Positions 18,269-27,593 of a DNA stretch of 64,000 nucleotides are shown here, one piece after another. The notes under the pieces are model-generated. The model made no database searches and had not been told where the DNA came from. It saw nothing but the letters and a program-made list of their open reading frames with translations. The stretch is from assembly GCA_903889525.1 (NCBI GenBank), contig CAISXT010000030.1, positions 1 through 64,000 on the forward strand, given 5' to 3'. How positions within the stretch are numbered: the first letter of the stretch is position 1; each line of letters starts with the position of its first letter. This DNA is from an uncultured Opitutia bacterium. Its GTDB lineage: Bacteria; Verrucomicrobiota; Verrucomicrobiia; Opitutales; UBA953. A program made the position numbers and the translations under genes.

Positions 18269-19234
18269 TTAGAAATCTATCCCTTTCACCAGAAGACGCA
18301 CGACCTTTCGGCCAGTCTCTTGCTCATACCACTCCTCGCAACCCCGTGGAACCCGGAGTTCACTGAGCTGTTCCGCAAAAGCCTGAACCGGGGTGCGCAA
18401 TTTACCAGCCAACGGGTGAAGCTGAAGGCTAAGGTCGCGCGGGCGGGTACCAAGGTCAGCCAGTTCCGAACGTGAAGCCGCCTTGATAAACTTGTCCGAA
18501 TCTAATCCGAAATATTCCGCGATCCTCACCCCGATCTCATATCGACTCAAAGCGTCTGCCCCGGCCCAGTGGTAAACTCCGGAAAGGTTAGAGCGTTCAC
18601 AAAGCTCCACGGTCACGTCGGCCAGATTAGTTAACCCGACTGGCTGCCGGATCTCGTCGGTAAAAAGCGGGGTCGTCTTGCCAGCAGACCAATCCCTGAA
18701 CAATCGCTCGTGGAGACCCCGGACTCCGGGCGGGTGATTCCCGTTCAGCAGGGTGGCACGAATGACCGCAGCATGTTCGCGTCCGTACTTGAGCACCTCA
18801 ACCTCGCCAGCCGCTTTAGTCAGACCATACCGGCTAAGCGGGCGAGGTTGATCGGTGTGTTGGTAACGACCGACCTCACCATCAAAAACCATATCTGTGG
18901 ATAAGTGCACCAGCTTAGCGCCTACATGAAAGGCGAGCTGAGCCATCCGCCGAGGCACCTCCGTGTTTAATTTATCCGCTAGGTCAGGGTTGCGATCGCA
19001 ATCCTGGATGGTGGGGAGCGCGGCGCAGTTGATGACCGCCTGGGGAAACTCATCCAGCATGACCGCTTCGAGTCTCCCCGGGATGGTCAAATCCAGGTGC
19101 ATGGTGCGATGCACCTCAGGAATGCTGGGTAAATGGGTCCCCCCAATCGCAAGCAACTCGTGTCCTCGGCGCAAGGCGGCGAGGCAGACCTCACGACCCA
19201 AGAATCCGGAGGCGCCGGTTACGACGATTTTCAT
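18269..19234 (-). CDS. RmlD-like NAD(P)-dependent sugar-nucleotide reductase
   Basis: About 321 residues from the ATG at 19234 (an in-frame ATG at 19243 adds three). It is an extended SDR with nucleotide motif GASGFLGREV near the N-terminus, the serine of HLSTDMVFDG and the catalytic YGLTKAAGE (Tyr-x3-Lys). The layout follows dTDP-4-dehydrorhamnose reductase RmlD. No rmlA, rmlB or rmlC is nearby, so a rhamnose-nucleotide role is uncertain and other SDR reductase roles are possible. It is divergent from hisC, with a 9-base inverted repeat between them, and is followed by the lipoate ligase. Confidence 0.78.
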   Translation of the reverse strand: MKIVVTGASGFLGREVCLAALRRGHELLAIGGTHLPSIPEVHRTMHLDLTIPGRLEAVMLDEFPQAVINCAALPTIQDCDRNPDLADKLNTEVPRRMAQLAFHVGAKLVHLSTDMVFDGEVGRYQHTDQPRPLSRYGLTKAAGEVEVLKYGREHAAVIRATLLNGNHPPGVRGLHERLFRDWSAGKTTPLFTDEIRQPVGLTNLADVTVELCERSNLSGVYHWAGADALSRYEIGVRIAEYFGLDSDKFIKAASRSELADLGTRPRDLSLQLHPLAGKLRTPVQAFAEQLSELRVPRGCEEWYEQETGRKVVRLLVKGIDF

Positions 19235-19263
19235 ACTGCACATTAAGACCTAGGCTAGGGCAG

Positions 19264-19298
19264 TGGCAAGCGGGTAGGGCAGTCGCTCACGCTTGCCA
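19264..19298. promoter_or_regulatory. Inverted repeat in the RmlD-like/hisC divergent region
   Basis: TGGCAAGCG at 19264-19272 and its exact complement CGCTTGCCA at 19290-19298 flank a 17-base spacer. They lie in the 97-base region from which hisC and the RmlD-like gene diverge. It could be a repressor operator or a hairpin in the hisC leader. No regulator is identified. Confidence 0.45.
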
Positions 19299-19331
19299 AG
19301 CGTCTGAACAGTCGCATTGATTGGGACATTC

Positions 19332-20420
19332 ATGGCTTCTTATTCAGACCTAGCCAATCGGCCCGTCCTCACTCAGCCCGTCTATGAAGCTGGGCGGCCC
19401 ATCGAAGTCGTCGCCCGGGAATTTGGCCTCAATCCCGCGGACGTGATCAAGCTCGCCTCGAATGAGAACCCACTCGGACCTTCTCCGCTCGGCCTAGCCG
19501 CCGCCCGCAAGGCGCTCGACACTTGCCATCTCTATCCCGATGGCGGCTGCACCTTTCTTCGTGAGAAATTGGCACGCAAATGGTCGATGGAGCCGGGCAA
19601 CTTCGTCATCGGTAATGGCTCCAATGAGGTTATGATCCTGCTGGCGCAGGCTTTCCTTCGGCCCGGAGATGAAGTCGTCTTCGGGGCCCAAGCCTTCATC
19701 GTCTACAAGCTCGCCACGATGCTCTTCGGGGCAAAACCGGTCGAGGTACCCATGCCTGGCTTCCGCCATGATCTCGCCGCTCTCCGCGCCGCCGTTACCC
19801 CCAAGACGCGCATCCTCTTCCTCGCTAGCCCCAATAATCCAACCGGCGGAACGGATGATCCCGCCGATATTCTAGCTTTGGCCGCCTCACTGCCGGAGGA
19901 TGTTATCTTCTGCTTAGACGAAGCCTACACGGAATACCTCGAAGCATCGGCGGATTTACGCCCCTTGATGATGTCGGGCCGGAAAGTCGTGCTCTCTCGT
20001 ACATTTTCAAAGGCCTACGGATTGGCCGGATTACGAGTCGGCTACCTCATGGGCTCAACGGAAGTCTGCAGCCTGTTGAATCGTGTACGTCAGCCCTTTA
20101 ACGTCAATCTACCTGCCCTGGCCGCCGCGGAGGCGGCGCTGGATGATGAGGAATTCGTTCACCGCACCCGCCAGGTCAACGCCGAGGGTATCGTCCAGCT
20201 TTCCGCCGGACTTAAAAAACTCGGGTTCGCGTTTATCGAGGGCAAAGCCAACTTTTTGGCCACGCAAGTTCCTCAGGCCGAAGAGGCCTTCTTGAAGCTC
20301 CAGAAAGCTGGCGTGATTGTCCGCCCCCTCCGTGGGTATGGCATGACTGGCTGGTTACGACTTACCGTAGGTACGGCTGAGCAGAACGCTCGACTGTTAA
20401 CCGAACTTGCCAAACTCTGA
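19332..20420 (+). CDS. hisC: Histidinol-phosphate aminotransferase
   Basis: 362 residues from the ATG at 19332. The frame is open to a TTG at 19317, but MASYSDLANRPV is the more likely N-terminus. It is a fold-type I PLP enzyme: KLASNENPLGPSP at the N-terminus, SPNNPTGG, the LDEAYTEY segment, and the cofactor lysine in SRTFSKAYGLAGLRVGYLMGS. These are HisC hallmarks; the family also handles aromatic amino acids. hisF lies elsewhere in the window (26347-27105), so histidine genes are scattered. The Minf_1886 gene starts four bases after its stop. Confidence 0.93.
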   Translation: MASYSDLANRPVLTQPVYEAGRPIEVVAREFGLNPADVIKLASNENPLGPSPLGLAAARKALDTCHLYPDGGCTFLREKLARKWSMEPGNFVIGNGSNEVMILLAQAFLRPGDEVVFGAQAFIVYKLATMLFGAKPVEVPMPGFRHDLAALRAAVTPKTRILFLASPNNPTGGTDDPADILALAASLPEDVIFCLDEAYTEYLEASADLRPLMMSGRKVVLSRTFSKAYGLAGLRVGYLMGSTEVCSLLNRVRQPFNVNLPALAAAEAALDDEEFVHRTRQVNAEGIVQLSAGLKKLGFAFIEGKANFLATQVPQAEEAFLKLQKAGVIVRPLRGYGMTGWLRLTVGTAEQNARLLTELAKL

Positions 20421-20424
20421 GCTC

Positions 20425-20817
20425 ATGGACTTCGACGACGCCGTTCGGATAATCCGACTGAAGGATGCGCGCTATCAGCCGCAGGCCTATGAAGTTGTCC
20501 GCCAGGGCCTAGATCACGCCCAGAAAATCATCCACGGAGAGCCTAAGAAAGGGCGCAGCACGACCAATCGACATGTCACGGGCCCCCAACTCCTCGAGGG
20601 ATTTCGGCTCCATGTTCTCGAAACCTACGGCCCGATGGCCTATCCACTGCTTCATAACTGGGGGCTCCGCAAATCGGCGGACGTCGGGAACATCGTTTTT
20701 AACATCATCGACACTGGGCTTTTCGGCCGTTCCGAAGACGACAACCTCGAGGCCTTCAGTAATGTTTATGACTTCAAGGAGGCTTTCCATAAGCCCTTCG
20801 AGCCAGGCCAGAACTGA
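20425..20817 (+). CDS. Minf_1886 family conserved protein
   Basis: 130 residues from the ATG at 20425, four bases past the hisC stop. I recognise the Minf_1886 family, restricted largely to Planctomycetes-Verrucomicrobia relatives: DFDDAVRII near the start, RYQPQAYEVVRQGLDHAQ, RHVTGPQLLEGFRLHVLETYGPMA, and a DVGNIVFNIIDTGLFGRSEDD core, ending DFKEAFHKPF. No catalytic motif is evident and the function is unknown. It is a useful lineage marker. Its stop is two bases from that of the converging HAD-DciA gene. Confidence 0.88.
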   Translation: MDFDDAVRIIRLKDARYQPQAYEVVRQGLDHAQKIIHGEPKKGRSTTNRHVTGPQLLEGFRLHVLETYGPMAYPLLHNWGLRKSADVGNIVFNIIDTGLFGRSEDDNLEAFSNVYDFKEAFHKPFEPGQN

Positions 20818-20819
20818 GT

Positions 20820-21875
20820 TCAAGCGTTCACAAAACTAATCGAGCGAACATCTTGGCAGCCCCGCAAGGTGCGGATCTTTGCCAGCATCGCTCTTTCGTG
20901 GAAGCGAACTTCGGATTTAATGACCGAGTTCTCGCACTGAACTACCAATTTTCCACCTTCGAGCACGCGCAAGGGTGCGCAGCGCTTGGCCAGCTTAACC
21001 GGGAGTAATTCGTGCCAATTAGCCACAATGGCATCTTCCGGGACAGGCTTATCTAGGCGTAGTTTCTTGAAGGCATCCAAAACCGCCTCATCCATCGATT
21101 TCATGGGGCGATCTGAGGAACGTCCGCGATCTTCCGGCAGCCCGCGCAAGTTTGCCAAGAGATTTTGCACGGTGCGAGAAAACTTACCCTTTAAACGACC
21201 CTCCGTGATTAAAGCCCGAATGATGTAAGGCGTCTCGATAATCTTCTCGGCGCGCATACATTTCTCTGGTGCGTGTGCGCCCCCCACGACGACACCCGTT
21301 GCGCCCGCATCTCGCGCACCGACACCATCGTCGGTCGGACTATCGCCGAAGTGCACCAAGGTGGAAGTTGTTCCGCCCAGTGCTTTCGCAGCATGAGCAA
21401 AGGCCTTAGCATCGGGCTTGGCGAAGCCGGTTTCTGCGGAAAGAAATATGCCATCAAGACGACGGGCAAGACCATGCCCCTCAAGCACGGCGTTCATGCG
21501 CGAATCCGCATTCGAAAGCACGGCAACCTTAACCCCGAGGAAACGTATGGCGGAGATCGCATTCAAAGCTCCGGGTGCCAGCCGCCATGACTCTGGTTTC
21601 GCAAAGGCATCCCAACATTCCTTGTAGACGGGCCCGATTTTAGCCAAAGGAAGTGCTGGCCCAAAACAACGCTCAACCACCTCGCGCCAGAAGACTTCAG
21701 GCTTAGCGCCCTTCGGCCCACCCTTGAAAGCCAGAGGGAAAGCAGCATCGAGCACCGATGCCTCGACCACGAGGCCATGCTTCAAGGCACAGGCAGCATA
21801 GATTGTGCCGACACTGGGGGTCGGGGAGAGCAGGGTGCCTGCGAGGTCAAAGGTGACGGCATGTATTTTGGCCAT
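20820..21875 (-). CDS. HAD-like hydrolase domain fused to DciA/DUF721 domain
   Basis: A 351-residue single frame with two parts. Residues 1-225 are HAD-like: motif I FDLAGTLLSP (nucleophile Asp10, but Ala12 where Asp is usual), motif II VLSNAD, the lysine of FAKPDAKAF and motif IV HFGDSPTDDGVGARDAG. Residues about 255-351 match the DUF721/DciA fold: a helix-rich linker with LRGLPEDRGR, then ANWHELLPVKLAKRCAPLRV, GGKLVVQCENSVIKSEVRFHERAML and a VRSISFV end. DciA is the ancestral loader of the replicative helicase DnaB. Loss of the motif-I second Asp suggests weak or no phosphatase activity. The coupling of the two domains is unusual. Confidence 0.8.
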   Translation of the reverse strand: MAKIHAVTFDLAGTLLSPTPSVGTIYAACALKHGLVVEASVLDAAFPLAFKGGPKGAKPEVFWREVVERCFGPALPLAKIGPVYKECWDAFAKPESWRLAPGALNAISAIRFLGVKVAVLSNADSRMNAVLEGHGLARRLDGIFLSAETGFAKPDAKAFAHAAKALGGTTSTLVHFGDSPTDDGVGARDAGATGVVVGGAHAPEKCMRAEKIIETPYIIRALITEGRLKGKFSRTVQNLLANLRGLPEDRGRSSDRPMKSMDEAVLDAFKKLRLDKPVPEDAIVANWHELLPVKLAKRCAPLRVLEGGKLVVQCENSVIKSEVRFHERAMLAKIRTLRGCQDVRSISFVNA

Positions 21876-21956
21876 GGTAAACGCCGCGGTATGCTCCGCG
21901 GATAATCACAACATGTACCTGCTTGTCTAATTGCGAGAATCGGTAATAAACAAGTT

Positions 21957-22424
21957 ATGCACCACCTGCTTAAGGCCTCCGCTCTTCTCCTAGCTGTTTT
22001 GGCCGCTTTTCTCTCTGGTTGTGCCACCGGCGGGACCACCCACGTCTCCCTTTCGACTATTTCTCGGGTTTATGTCGCCGATACGGTCGGCGCCAGCACC
22101 TCCGAGACCGCCAGCGCCTCCAATGCGGTGCATGACGCAGTAGTCAGTGAACTTCGCCGCCTGGGCTATGTGGTGGTCACCAACGCCTCCGAAGCGGACG
22201 CCGTGCTTAAAAGCAGCTGGCGGATCAAAAAGAGTGAAGACAATCGCAACGATCTCCAGGTCGCTTCTCTTTCCGTGAGCCTCTTTGATAAGAAAAACCA
22301 TCGCTTGTTCGACACCGACTCCGGCCCCTCCGTCCCGGCCAACTTTTGGAATGAGTCCCGCGCCAGCACGGAAGTCGCGAACATGCTGAATCGTCTCGGC
22401 AGGGCGACGACTTCGCAAAAGTAA
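21957..22424 (+). CDS. Small lipoprotein of unknown function
   Basis: A 155-residue protein with a lipoprotein signal peptide: positively charged start, hydrophobic stretch ALLLAVLAAF and lipobox LSGC (acylated Cys23 by count). The mature part contains a beta-alpha pattern, a VYVADTVG strand then VVSELRRLGYVVV, resembling the GNA1162/DUF4136-like periplasmic lipoprotein fold. I cannot assign a family with confidence. It is expressed divergently from the HAD-DciA gene and ends three bases from panE. Confidence 0.8.
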   Translation: MHHLLKASALLLAVLAAFLSGCATGGTTHVSLSTISRVYVADTVGASTSETASASNAVHDAVVSELRRLGYVVVTNASEADAVLKSSWRIKKSEDNRNDLQVASLSVSLFDKKNHRLFDTDSGPSVPANFWNESRASTEVANMLNRLGRATTSQK

Positions 22425-22427
22425 GCT

Positions 22428-23345
22428 TTAAGCGCGTCGGTCAGCGATTTTCAGCCTAATCTCGCTAATCAATCGAACGAGTTCGGGCATCGCTACGCCG
22501 GCGCCTTGACCGCGTTTGAGTGGCTCGCCCCAGATCCCCTCAATCTCGACTTCGCGGCCTTCAATAAAATCAATGAGACTGGACGGGCGGTACGGCCCCA
22601 TGCCCACGGTTACTTCGAATTGTCGCTGCACATGCTGGTCATTGAAGCCGTACCCACGAGCAACGGACGCGGCTTGAACTTCTTTCATTAAAACGCGCGC
22701 CCGCTCCGCAAGCACAGGGTGCGCCAGGATGACATCCGTGGTAATAGCCCCTCCCGCGATTGAAAGTCCGTTAAAAGGAATATTCCAACAGAGTTTCTTC
22801 CACAACACCGACTCAAGCGATGCTTCCGCGGCCGTATCTACGCCCGCCGCTTTGAACACTTCGACACATGTCGTCACCGCTGGATTAATGTCGCCCCGGG
22901 CCGCCGCCATCCGGACATAACCGGCCAAGGTCGTATCGATCACCCCAGGGGCTACCCGATTGATACACACGAAACAGAGGCCAGCGACAATGCGCTCGTA
23001 AGGCATCGCCTGCGCGATGACTTCGACGTTCCCCATCCCATTCTGCAAAGTGACCACCAACGTAGCAGGGCCGAGCAAAGGTTTAAGTATTCTCGGCAAA
23101 ATGGGGTTAGCCGTGGACTTAGTCGTCACCACGACCAGATCACAAGGACCCACCGCCTGACCGTCAGCCGATGCCGAAGCCACCCTGACAGCTATCTCCT
23201 GGCCTTTATTCTTAAGCAGTAGCCCCCTGACCGAAATGATTGCATGGTCGCTCCGGGCGAGACAGTGGACCTCATGGCCGGCCTGAGCGAGCAAGCCAGC
23301 ATACCATCCACCGAGAGCGCCGGTGCCAACGACGGCAATCTTCAT
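22428..23345 (-). CDS. panE: 2-dehydropantoate 2-reductase
   Basis: A 305-residue NADPH-dependent ketopantoate reductase of the pantothenate pathway. The Rossmann motif is AVVGTGALGGWYAG at the N-terminus. The catalytic lysine lies in LWKKLCWNIPFNG (family form K-x3-N). The C-terminal helical domain carries SSLIDFIEGREVEIE, the substrate-binding Ser and Glu motif. Its ATG overlaps the nadB stop by four bases (23342-23345), indicating coupling. With panD at 7091-7492 it supplies coenzyme A synthesis. Confidence 0.9.
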   Translation of the reverse strand: MKIAVVGTGALGGWYAGLLAQAGHEVHCLARSDHAIISVRGLLLKNKGQEIAVRVASASADGQAVGPCDLVVVTTKSTANPILPRILKPLLGPATLVVTLQNGMGNVEVIAQAMPYERIVAGLCFVCINRVAPGVIDTTLAGYVRMAAARGDINPAVTTCVEVFKAAGVDTAAEASLESVLWKKLCWNIPFNGLSIAGGAITTDVILAHPVLAERARVLMKEVQAASVARGYGFNDQHVQRQFEVTVGMGPYRPSSLIDFIEGREVEIEGIWGEPLKRGQGAGVAMPELVRLISEIRLKIADRRA

Positions 23346-24952
23346 GGTCGGCTCTGCGGACGGCGCACCGAAGTATGCCGCGCAACCTCCAACTTGGCCG
23401 GGTAATCTAAAGTGTAATGCAACCCCCGACTTTCATGACGTTGCAACGCACAATCGATAATCAATTCGGCGACCTGAATAAGGTTACGCAACTCGAGCAG
23501 CCTAGGCTCGATCCGGAAGTTCCAATAGTACTCCCGGACTTCATCCGCGAGGGTTCCGATGCGAGTCCGTGCACGTTGTAGCCGCTTGGTGGAACGAACA
23601 ATACCGACATAGTCCCACATCGTTCGGCGCAATTCGTCCCAATTGTGCGTAAGTACGACTCGCTCATCTGGATCGCCTGCCGAACCGTCAATCCAGGCAG
23701 GCAAATCAGCGCGGACCCCCTTAACCTTGGCAATCTCCCGGTCGGCCGCGACGGCGCCATCATGCGCGAGCACGACCGCTTCGAGCAATGAGTTTGAAGC
23801 GAGTCGATTGGCCCCGTGTAAGCCCGTGCAGGCTACTTCCCCCACCGCGAAGAGGCCGGCAAGGGTCGTCTGCCCCTGGAGGTCAGTCGCCACGCCGCCA
23901 CAAAGGTAATGGGCAGCAGGCACGATCGGCACCGGCTCCTTCGTGAGATCAAAGCCAGCTTTTCGGCAGGTCGCGTAAATATGCGGGAAGCGTTCGGCGA
24001 AGTGGCCTTTGGCCACCTGAGTGGCGTCCAGTAAAACGTGCGGAGCGCCGTCGCGTTTCATGACAGAGTCGATGGCTCGGGCTACGATATCGCGCGGTGC
24101 GAGGTCGCCGAGGGGGTGGAAATCCTTCATGAACGCCCGCATCGAGACATCGCGCAGGATGGCGCCTTCGCCACGGACGGCCTCGGAGATGAGCGCCCGG
24201 CTGCCGTCGGGTGCCTTGAGCGCGGTCGGATGGAACTGGACCATCTCCATATCACGTACTTCGGCACCAGCACGATAAGCCATGGCGATACCGTCGCCGG
24301 TGGCGATATCCGGATTAGTCGTGAACTGATAAACCTGCCCCATGCCCCCGGTCGCCAGCACGACAGCCGATGCGGAAAGCGTCTCCACGCGCCCGGCCTT
24401 AGTATTCAGGACGTGTACACCCAGGACACGGTCATCCGTCGCCCCAACCTGACACTGCCCAAGCTTCGCCTTGGTGATGAGATCGATGGCCAGGTGATGC
24501 TCGAGCATCGACACCGAGGGCAGGGCGGCGACCGCACGCAAGAGTGCGGATTCGATGGCGCGGCCAGTCATGTCACGAGCATGGAGAATGCGCCGCTGCG
24601 AATGCCCACCTTCCCGTCCGAGATCAGGTCGACCATCCGCGCCATTCTCAAATTCCACGCCCCAACTAATTAATTCAGCGATGCGCTCCGGCCCAGCCTC
24701 AATGATATGCTTCACCACCTGAATGTCGCAAAGCCCATCCCCGGCCACGAGTGTGTCTTGGACGTGGCTATTGAAATCGTCGGTCTGATCGGTAACACAG
24801 GCGATACCGCCCTGGGCCCAATTGGTATTCGAATCAGAACGGGTCTTCTTGGTCACAATGGCGACGGCATGGCCTCGCTTCGCTAGATTGAGCGCGAAGC
24901 TCAGGCCGCCGATGCCGCTGCCGACGATGATTGCCTCGAAATGGGTCGCCAT
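23342..24952 (-). CDS. nadB: L-aspartate oxidase
   Basis: A 536-residue flavoprotein that oxidises L-aspartate to iminoaspartate for de novo NAD synthesis. The FAD site is IVGSGIGGLSFALNLAKRG at the N-terminus, with NTNWAQGGIACV and the REGGHSQRRILHARDMTG segment typical of NadB. The substrate Arg and C-terminal helical domain follow (HYTLDYP near the end). It precedes panE in one transcript and is divergent from the CNNM/CorC transporter. nadA and nadC are not in the window. Confidence 0.95.
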   Translation of the reverse strand: MATHFEAIIVGSGIGGLSFALNLAKRGHAVAIVTKKTRSDSNTNWAQGGIACVTDQTDDFNSHVQDTLVAGDGLCDIQVVKHIIEAGPERIAELISWGVEFENGADGRPDLGREGGHSQRRILHARDMTGRAIESALLRAVAALPSVSMLEHHLAIDLITKAKLGQCQVGATDDRVLGVHVLNTKAGRVETLSASAVVLATGGMGQVYQFTTNPDIATGDGIAMAYRAGAEVRDMEMVQFHPTALKAPDGSRALISEAVRGEGAILRDVSMRAFMKDFHPLGDLAPRDIVARAIDSVMKRDGAPHVLLDATQVAKGHFAERFPHIYATCRKAGFDLTKEPVPIVPAAHYLCGGVATDLQGQTTLAGLFAVGEVACTGLHGANRLASNSLLEAVVLAHDGAVAADREIAKVKGVRADLPAWIDGSAGDPDERVVLTHNWDELRRTMWDYVGIVRSTKRLQRARTRIGTLADEVREYYWNFRIEPRLLELRNLIQVAELIIDCALQRHESRGLHYTLDYPAKLEVARHTSVRRPQSRP

Positions 24953-25002
24953 TGAGGCATTGACCGTAGGGGGGCGAGGATTGTGAACAAGCGGATTTGA
25001 CG

Positions 25003-25019
25003 GGGGGTGTCACACCCCC
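25003..25019. promoter_or_regulatory. Perfect palindrome at the CNNM/CorC gene start
   Basis: GGGGGTGT-C-ACACCCCC (25003-25019) is an 8-base perfect inverted repeat. It overlaps the annotated GTG start at 25007 and lies 51 bases upstream of nadB. It may be an operator for both genes, or a hairpin if the true start is the GTG at 25034. Confidence 0.45.
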
Positions 25020-26350
25020 TAAATCCCCCAAAAGTGGAAATCATCCTCATCGCCATCTGCCTGTTGGTCACCGCTGTCTTCGTCTTGGCCGAGATGGCCC
25101 TGGTTTCGTCCAATCGGCGCCGATTGGCCAAGATGGCTGAAAACGGCGACAAAGGAGCTGCCCGGGCCTTAGCGCTCCTCGCCGACCCGTCTAAATTCCT
25201 GTCGACCGTCCAGGTAGGCATGACCTTCGGGGGCATCATTGCGGCCATTTACGGCGGGCCGCCTTTAGCTAAAAAGCTCGTGCCCTTCCTGAGTGGTTCC
25301 AACTGGGGCATACTCGTCGAACATTCGACGGTAATCTCTGAAGGCGTCATCTCTTTCATCATCGGCGCCTTGACGGTCATCTTCGCTGAGATCGTGCCGA
25401 AGCGACTCGCCTTGATTGAATCCGAGAAACTCGCCGCCGCCCTAGCTCGCCCAATGGCCGTGGTCGCAGGCCTCTCTTCACCTTTGGTCAACTCGATGAG
25501 CTGGTGCGCTGACATTGTGATGCTCGCCTTCGGCCGCAAGCGCGCACCCGAGGACAGTATGTCCGAAGATGAATTACGGATGATGGTCGACCAAGGCATG
25601 GCCTCAGGCGTCCTTCACGCGGCCGAACATCGCATGGTGCACGGGGCGCTCTCCTTGGATTTGATTACGGCCGAACAACTCATGACCCCGAGCAATCGAG
25701 TCGTCTGGCTTAATCTTGAAGACACGGACGAAGTCAATTGGCGCAAGGTTGTGGCCTCGGGCCACACCTGGTTTCCCGTCTATCGAGGTTCACCCGACCG
25801 TCCGCTGGGCGTCGTTTCGGTGAAACGCCTCTGGGCCAACCTCTCACTCGTCGGCACTGCCTCGATCAAGGACTTGCTCACCGAGCCTCCGACCGTGCCG
25901 ACCAATTACACGGGGACGCAGTTGCTGGAGATTTTCCGCAAGGATAAGATTCATATCGCCCTGGTCATGGACGAGTTCGGCCGGGTCCGTGGCGTCGTCT
26001 CGTTGAACGACGTGCTTGAATCGGTCGTCGGCGAGCTCCCGAACGAAGGTTCACCCATCGCTCAACCCAAGCCAATTCGCCGTCGTGATGATGGTAGCTG
26101 GATTGTCGATGCGGTCGTCTCGCTGGACGATTTCCGGGAAGCTACGGGCATCATTGGTCGCTTCCCGGGCGAAGGCTCCGGCCGCTTCACCGCGATCTCC
26201 GGCTTCATCATGCGCACCCTCGGTCGCATTCCCGCCGAAGGCGACCGCGTCGAGGCCTTGGGTCATATTTTCGAGGTCGTGGACATGGATGGCCACCGCC
26301 TGGATAAGATCCTGGTGATGCCGAAAGCCGTCCCGACGCCCGTCGCTTAA
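25007..26350 (+). CDS. CNNM/CorC-family transporter with CBS domains (hemolysin-C type)
   Basis: A 447-residue membrane protein with three parts. A DUF21/CNNM transmembrane domain occupies roughly 1-190 ([27 protein letters not shown]). A CBS pair covers about 200-340 ([33 protein letters not shown]). A C-terminal CorC_HlyC domain ends at 440. Such proteins act in Mg2+ or cobalt transport. The GTG at 25007 is the longest start; the GTG at 25034 is an alternative that removes nine Pro-rich residues and the palindrome. Its stop TAA and the hisF stop share TTAA at 26347-26350. Confidence 0.88.
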   Translation: MSHPLNPPKVEIILIAICLLVTAVFVLAEMALVSSNRRRLAKMAENGDKGAARALALLADPSKFLSTVQVGMTFGGIIAAIYGGPPLAKKLVPFLSGSNWGILVEHSTVISEGVISFIIGALTVIFAEIVPKRLALIESEKLAAALARPMAVVAGLSSPLVNSMSWCADIVMLAFGRKRAPEDSMSEDELRMMVDQGMASGVLHAAEHRMVHGALSLDLITAEQLMTPSNRVVWLNLEDTDEVNWRKVVASGHTWFPVYRGSPDRPLGVVSVKRLWANLSLVGTASIKDLLTEPPTVPTNYTGTQLLEIFRKDKIHIALVMDEFGRVRGVVSLNDVLESVVGELPNEGSPIAQPKPIRRRDDGSWIVDAVVSLDDFREATGIIGRFPGEGSGRFTAISGFIMRTLGRIPAEGDRVEALGHIFEVVDMDGHRLDKILVMPKAVPTPVA

Positions 26351-27105
26351 AGCCGGACGGGCAAACCAGCGGCACGGAGGTGCTCCTTGGCCTGACGGAC
26401 GGTATAAGTGCCGAAGTGGAAGATGCTGGCGGCGAGGACCGCGCTCGCGCCGCCTTGCTTCAGGACGTCGGCCATGTGGTCGAGGTTGCCGGCGCCGCCT
26501 GAGGCGATCACGGGGACTTCGACGGCCGAGGAGACGGCGAGATTGAGCGGGATGTCATAACCGGCGGCCGTGCCGTCGCGATCCATGCTGGTCAGGAGGA
26601 TTTCGCCGGCGCCGAGGGAGTGGGCCTTACGGGCCCATTCGACGGCGTCGAGTCCCGTGGCGTTACGCCCACCGTGCGTGAAGACCTCCCATTTGCCCGG
26701 GGCGATGTTCTTGGCGTCAATCGCCACGACGATGCACTGACTGCCGAACTTGCGGGCTGACTGGAGGATGAGGTCGGGGTCCTTGATGGCTGAGGTGTTG
26801 AGGGAGACCTTGTCGGCGCCGGCATTGAGCATCGTGCGAATGTCTTCGACGGAACGAAGTCCACCGCCGACGGTGAGCGGCATGAAGACCTGGTCGGCAG
26901 TGCGTTCGACGACGTCGACCATGGTCCGACGTTCGTCACTGGAAGCAGTGATATCAAGAAAGACCAACTCATCGGCGCCCTGCTTCTCGTAGGCGGCAGC
27001 GACGGCGACCGGGTCGCCGGCATCGCGCAATTCCTCGAACTTAATGCCCTTGACCACGCGCCCGCCGTGGACGTCGAGACAAGGGATGATACGGACGGAA
27101 AGCAT
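26347..27105 (-). CDS. hisF: Imidazole glycerol phosphate synthase subunit HisF
   Basis: A 252-residue TIM barrel that makes imidazole glycerol phosphate and AICAR with ammonia from HisH. The catalytic Asp of [15 protein letters not shown] (residue 11) and the second Asp in VVAIDAKN (about 130) are present. Also seen are [22 protein letters not shown] and ASGGAGN. It is the distal gene of a minus-strand run metG, menF, dtd, hisF; hisH and hisA are not next to it. dtd is 48 bases upstream. Confidence 0.97.
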   Translation of the reverse strand: MLSVRIIPCLDVHGGRVVKGIKFEELRDAGDPVAVAAAYEKQGADELVFLDITASSDERRTMVDVVERTADQVFMPLTVGGGLRSVEDIRTMLNAGADKVSLNTSAIKDPDLILQSARKFGSQCIVVAIDAKNIAPGKWEVFTHGGRNATGLDAVEWARKAHSLGAGEILLTSMDRDGTAAGYDIPLNLAVSSAVEVPVIASGGAGNLDHMADVLKQGGASAVLAASIFHFGTYTVRQAKEHLRAAGLPVRL

Positions 27106-27153
27106 GGGCGGACTTCAGAGGGTGGGACAGCGGGGTCAGAGGTTAAGCCTAAA

Positions 27154-27591
27154 CTATTCAAGTACCACGGTCACCGGACCGTCGTTCACGAGTTCGACCC
27201 GCATGTCGGCACCGAAGACCCCGGTCGGCACGGCCTGTCCAAGGTGGGTGGAAAGTTCTTGGACGAACAGGTCGAACAGCGGCTTGGCGACTTCTGGCTT
27301 GGCGGCACCATTGAACGACGGCCGGTTTCCTTTGGAGAAATCGGCCAGCAAAGTGAACTGGCTCACGGCTAAGGCCTGTCCGCTGGCGTCCCTAAGATTG
27401 ACGCCCATCTTGCCGAGGGCATCGGGCATAAGTCGCGCCTTAGAGACATCCGTAGCCAGCCTGCGGACGGTGGCTTCGTCATCGCCGGCGGCCAAGCCGA
27501 CAAGCAGGAGGTAGCCGGGGCCGATTTTTCCGGTGGTGCTTCCCTCCACGGATACGGAAGCCGAGAGTACGCGTTGGAGGACGACCTTCAT
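27154..27591 (-). CDS. dtd: D-aminoacyl-tRNA deacylase
   Basis: A 145-residue DTD that removes D-amino acids from mischarged tRNA. The two diagnostic motifs are present: SQFTLLAD (around 77-84) and NDGPVTVVLE near the C-terminus (Gly-Pro motif). The start MKVVLQRVLSASV is typical. It sits between menF (gap of two bases) and hisF, and near metG, in one minus-strand operon. Confidence 0.96.
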   Translation of the reverse strand: MKVVLQRVLSASVSVEGSTTGKIGPGYLLLVGLAAGDDEATVRRLATDVSKARLMPDALGKMGVNLRDASGQALAVSQFTLLADFSKGNRPSFNGAAKPEVAKPLFDLFVQELSTHLGQAVPTGVFGADMRVELVNDGPVTVVLE

Positions 27592-27593
27592 TC

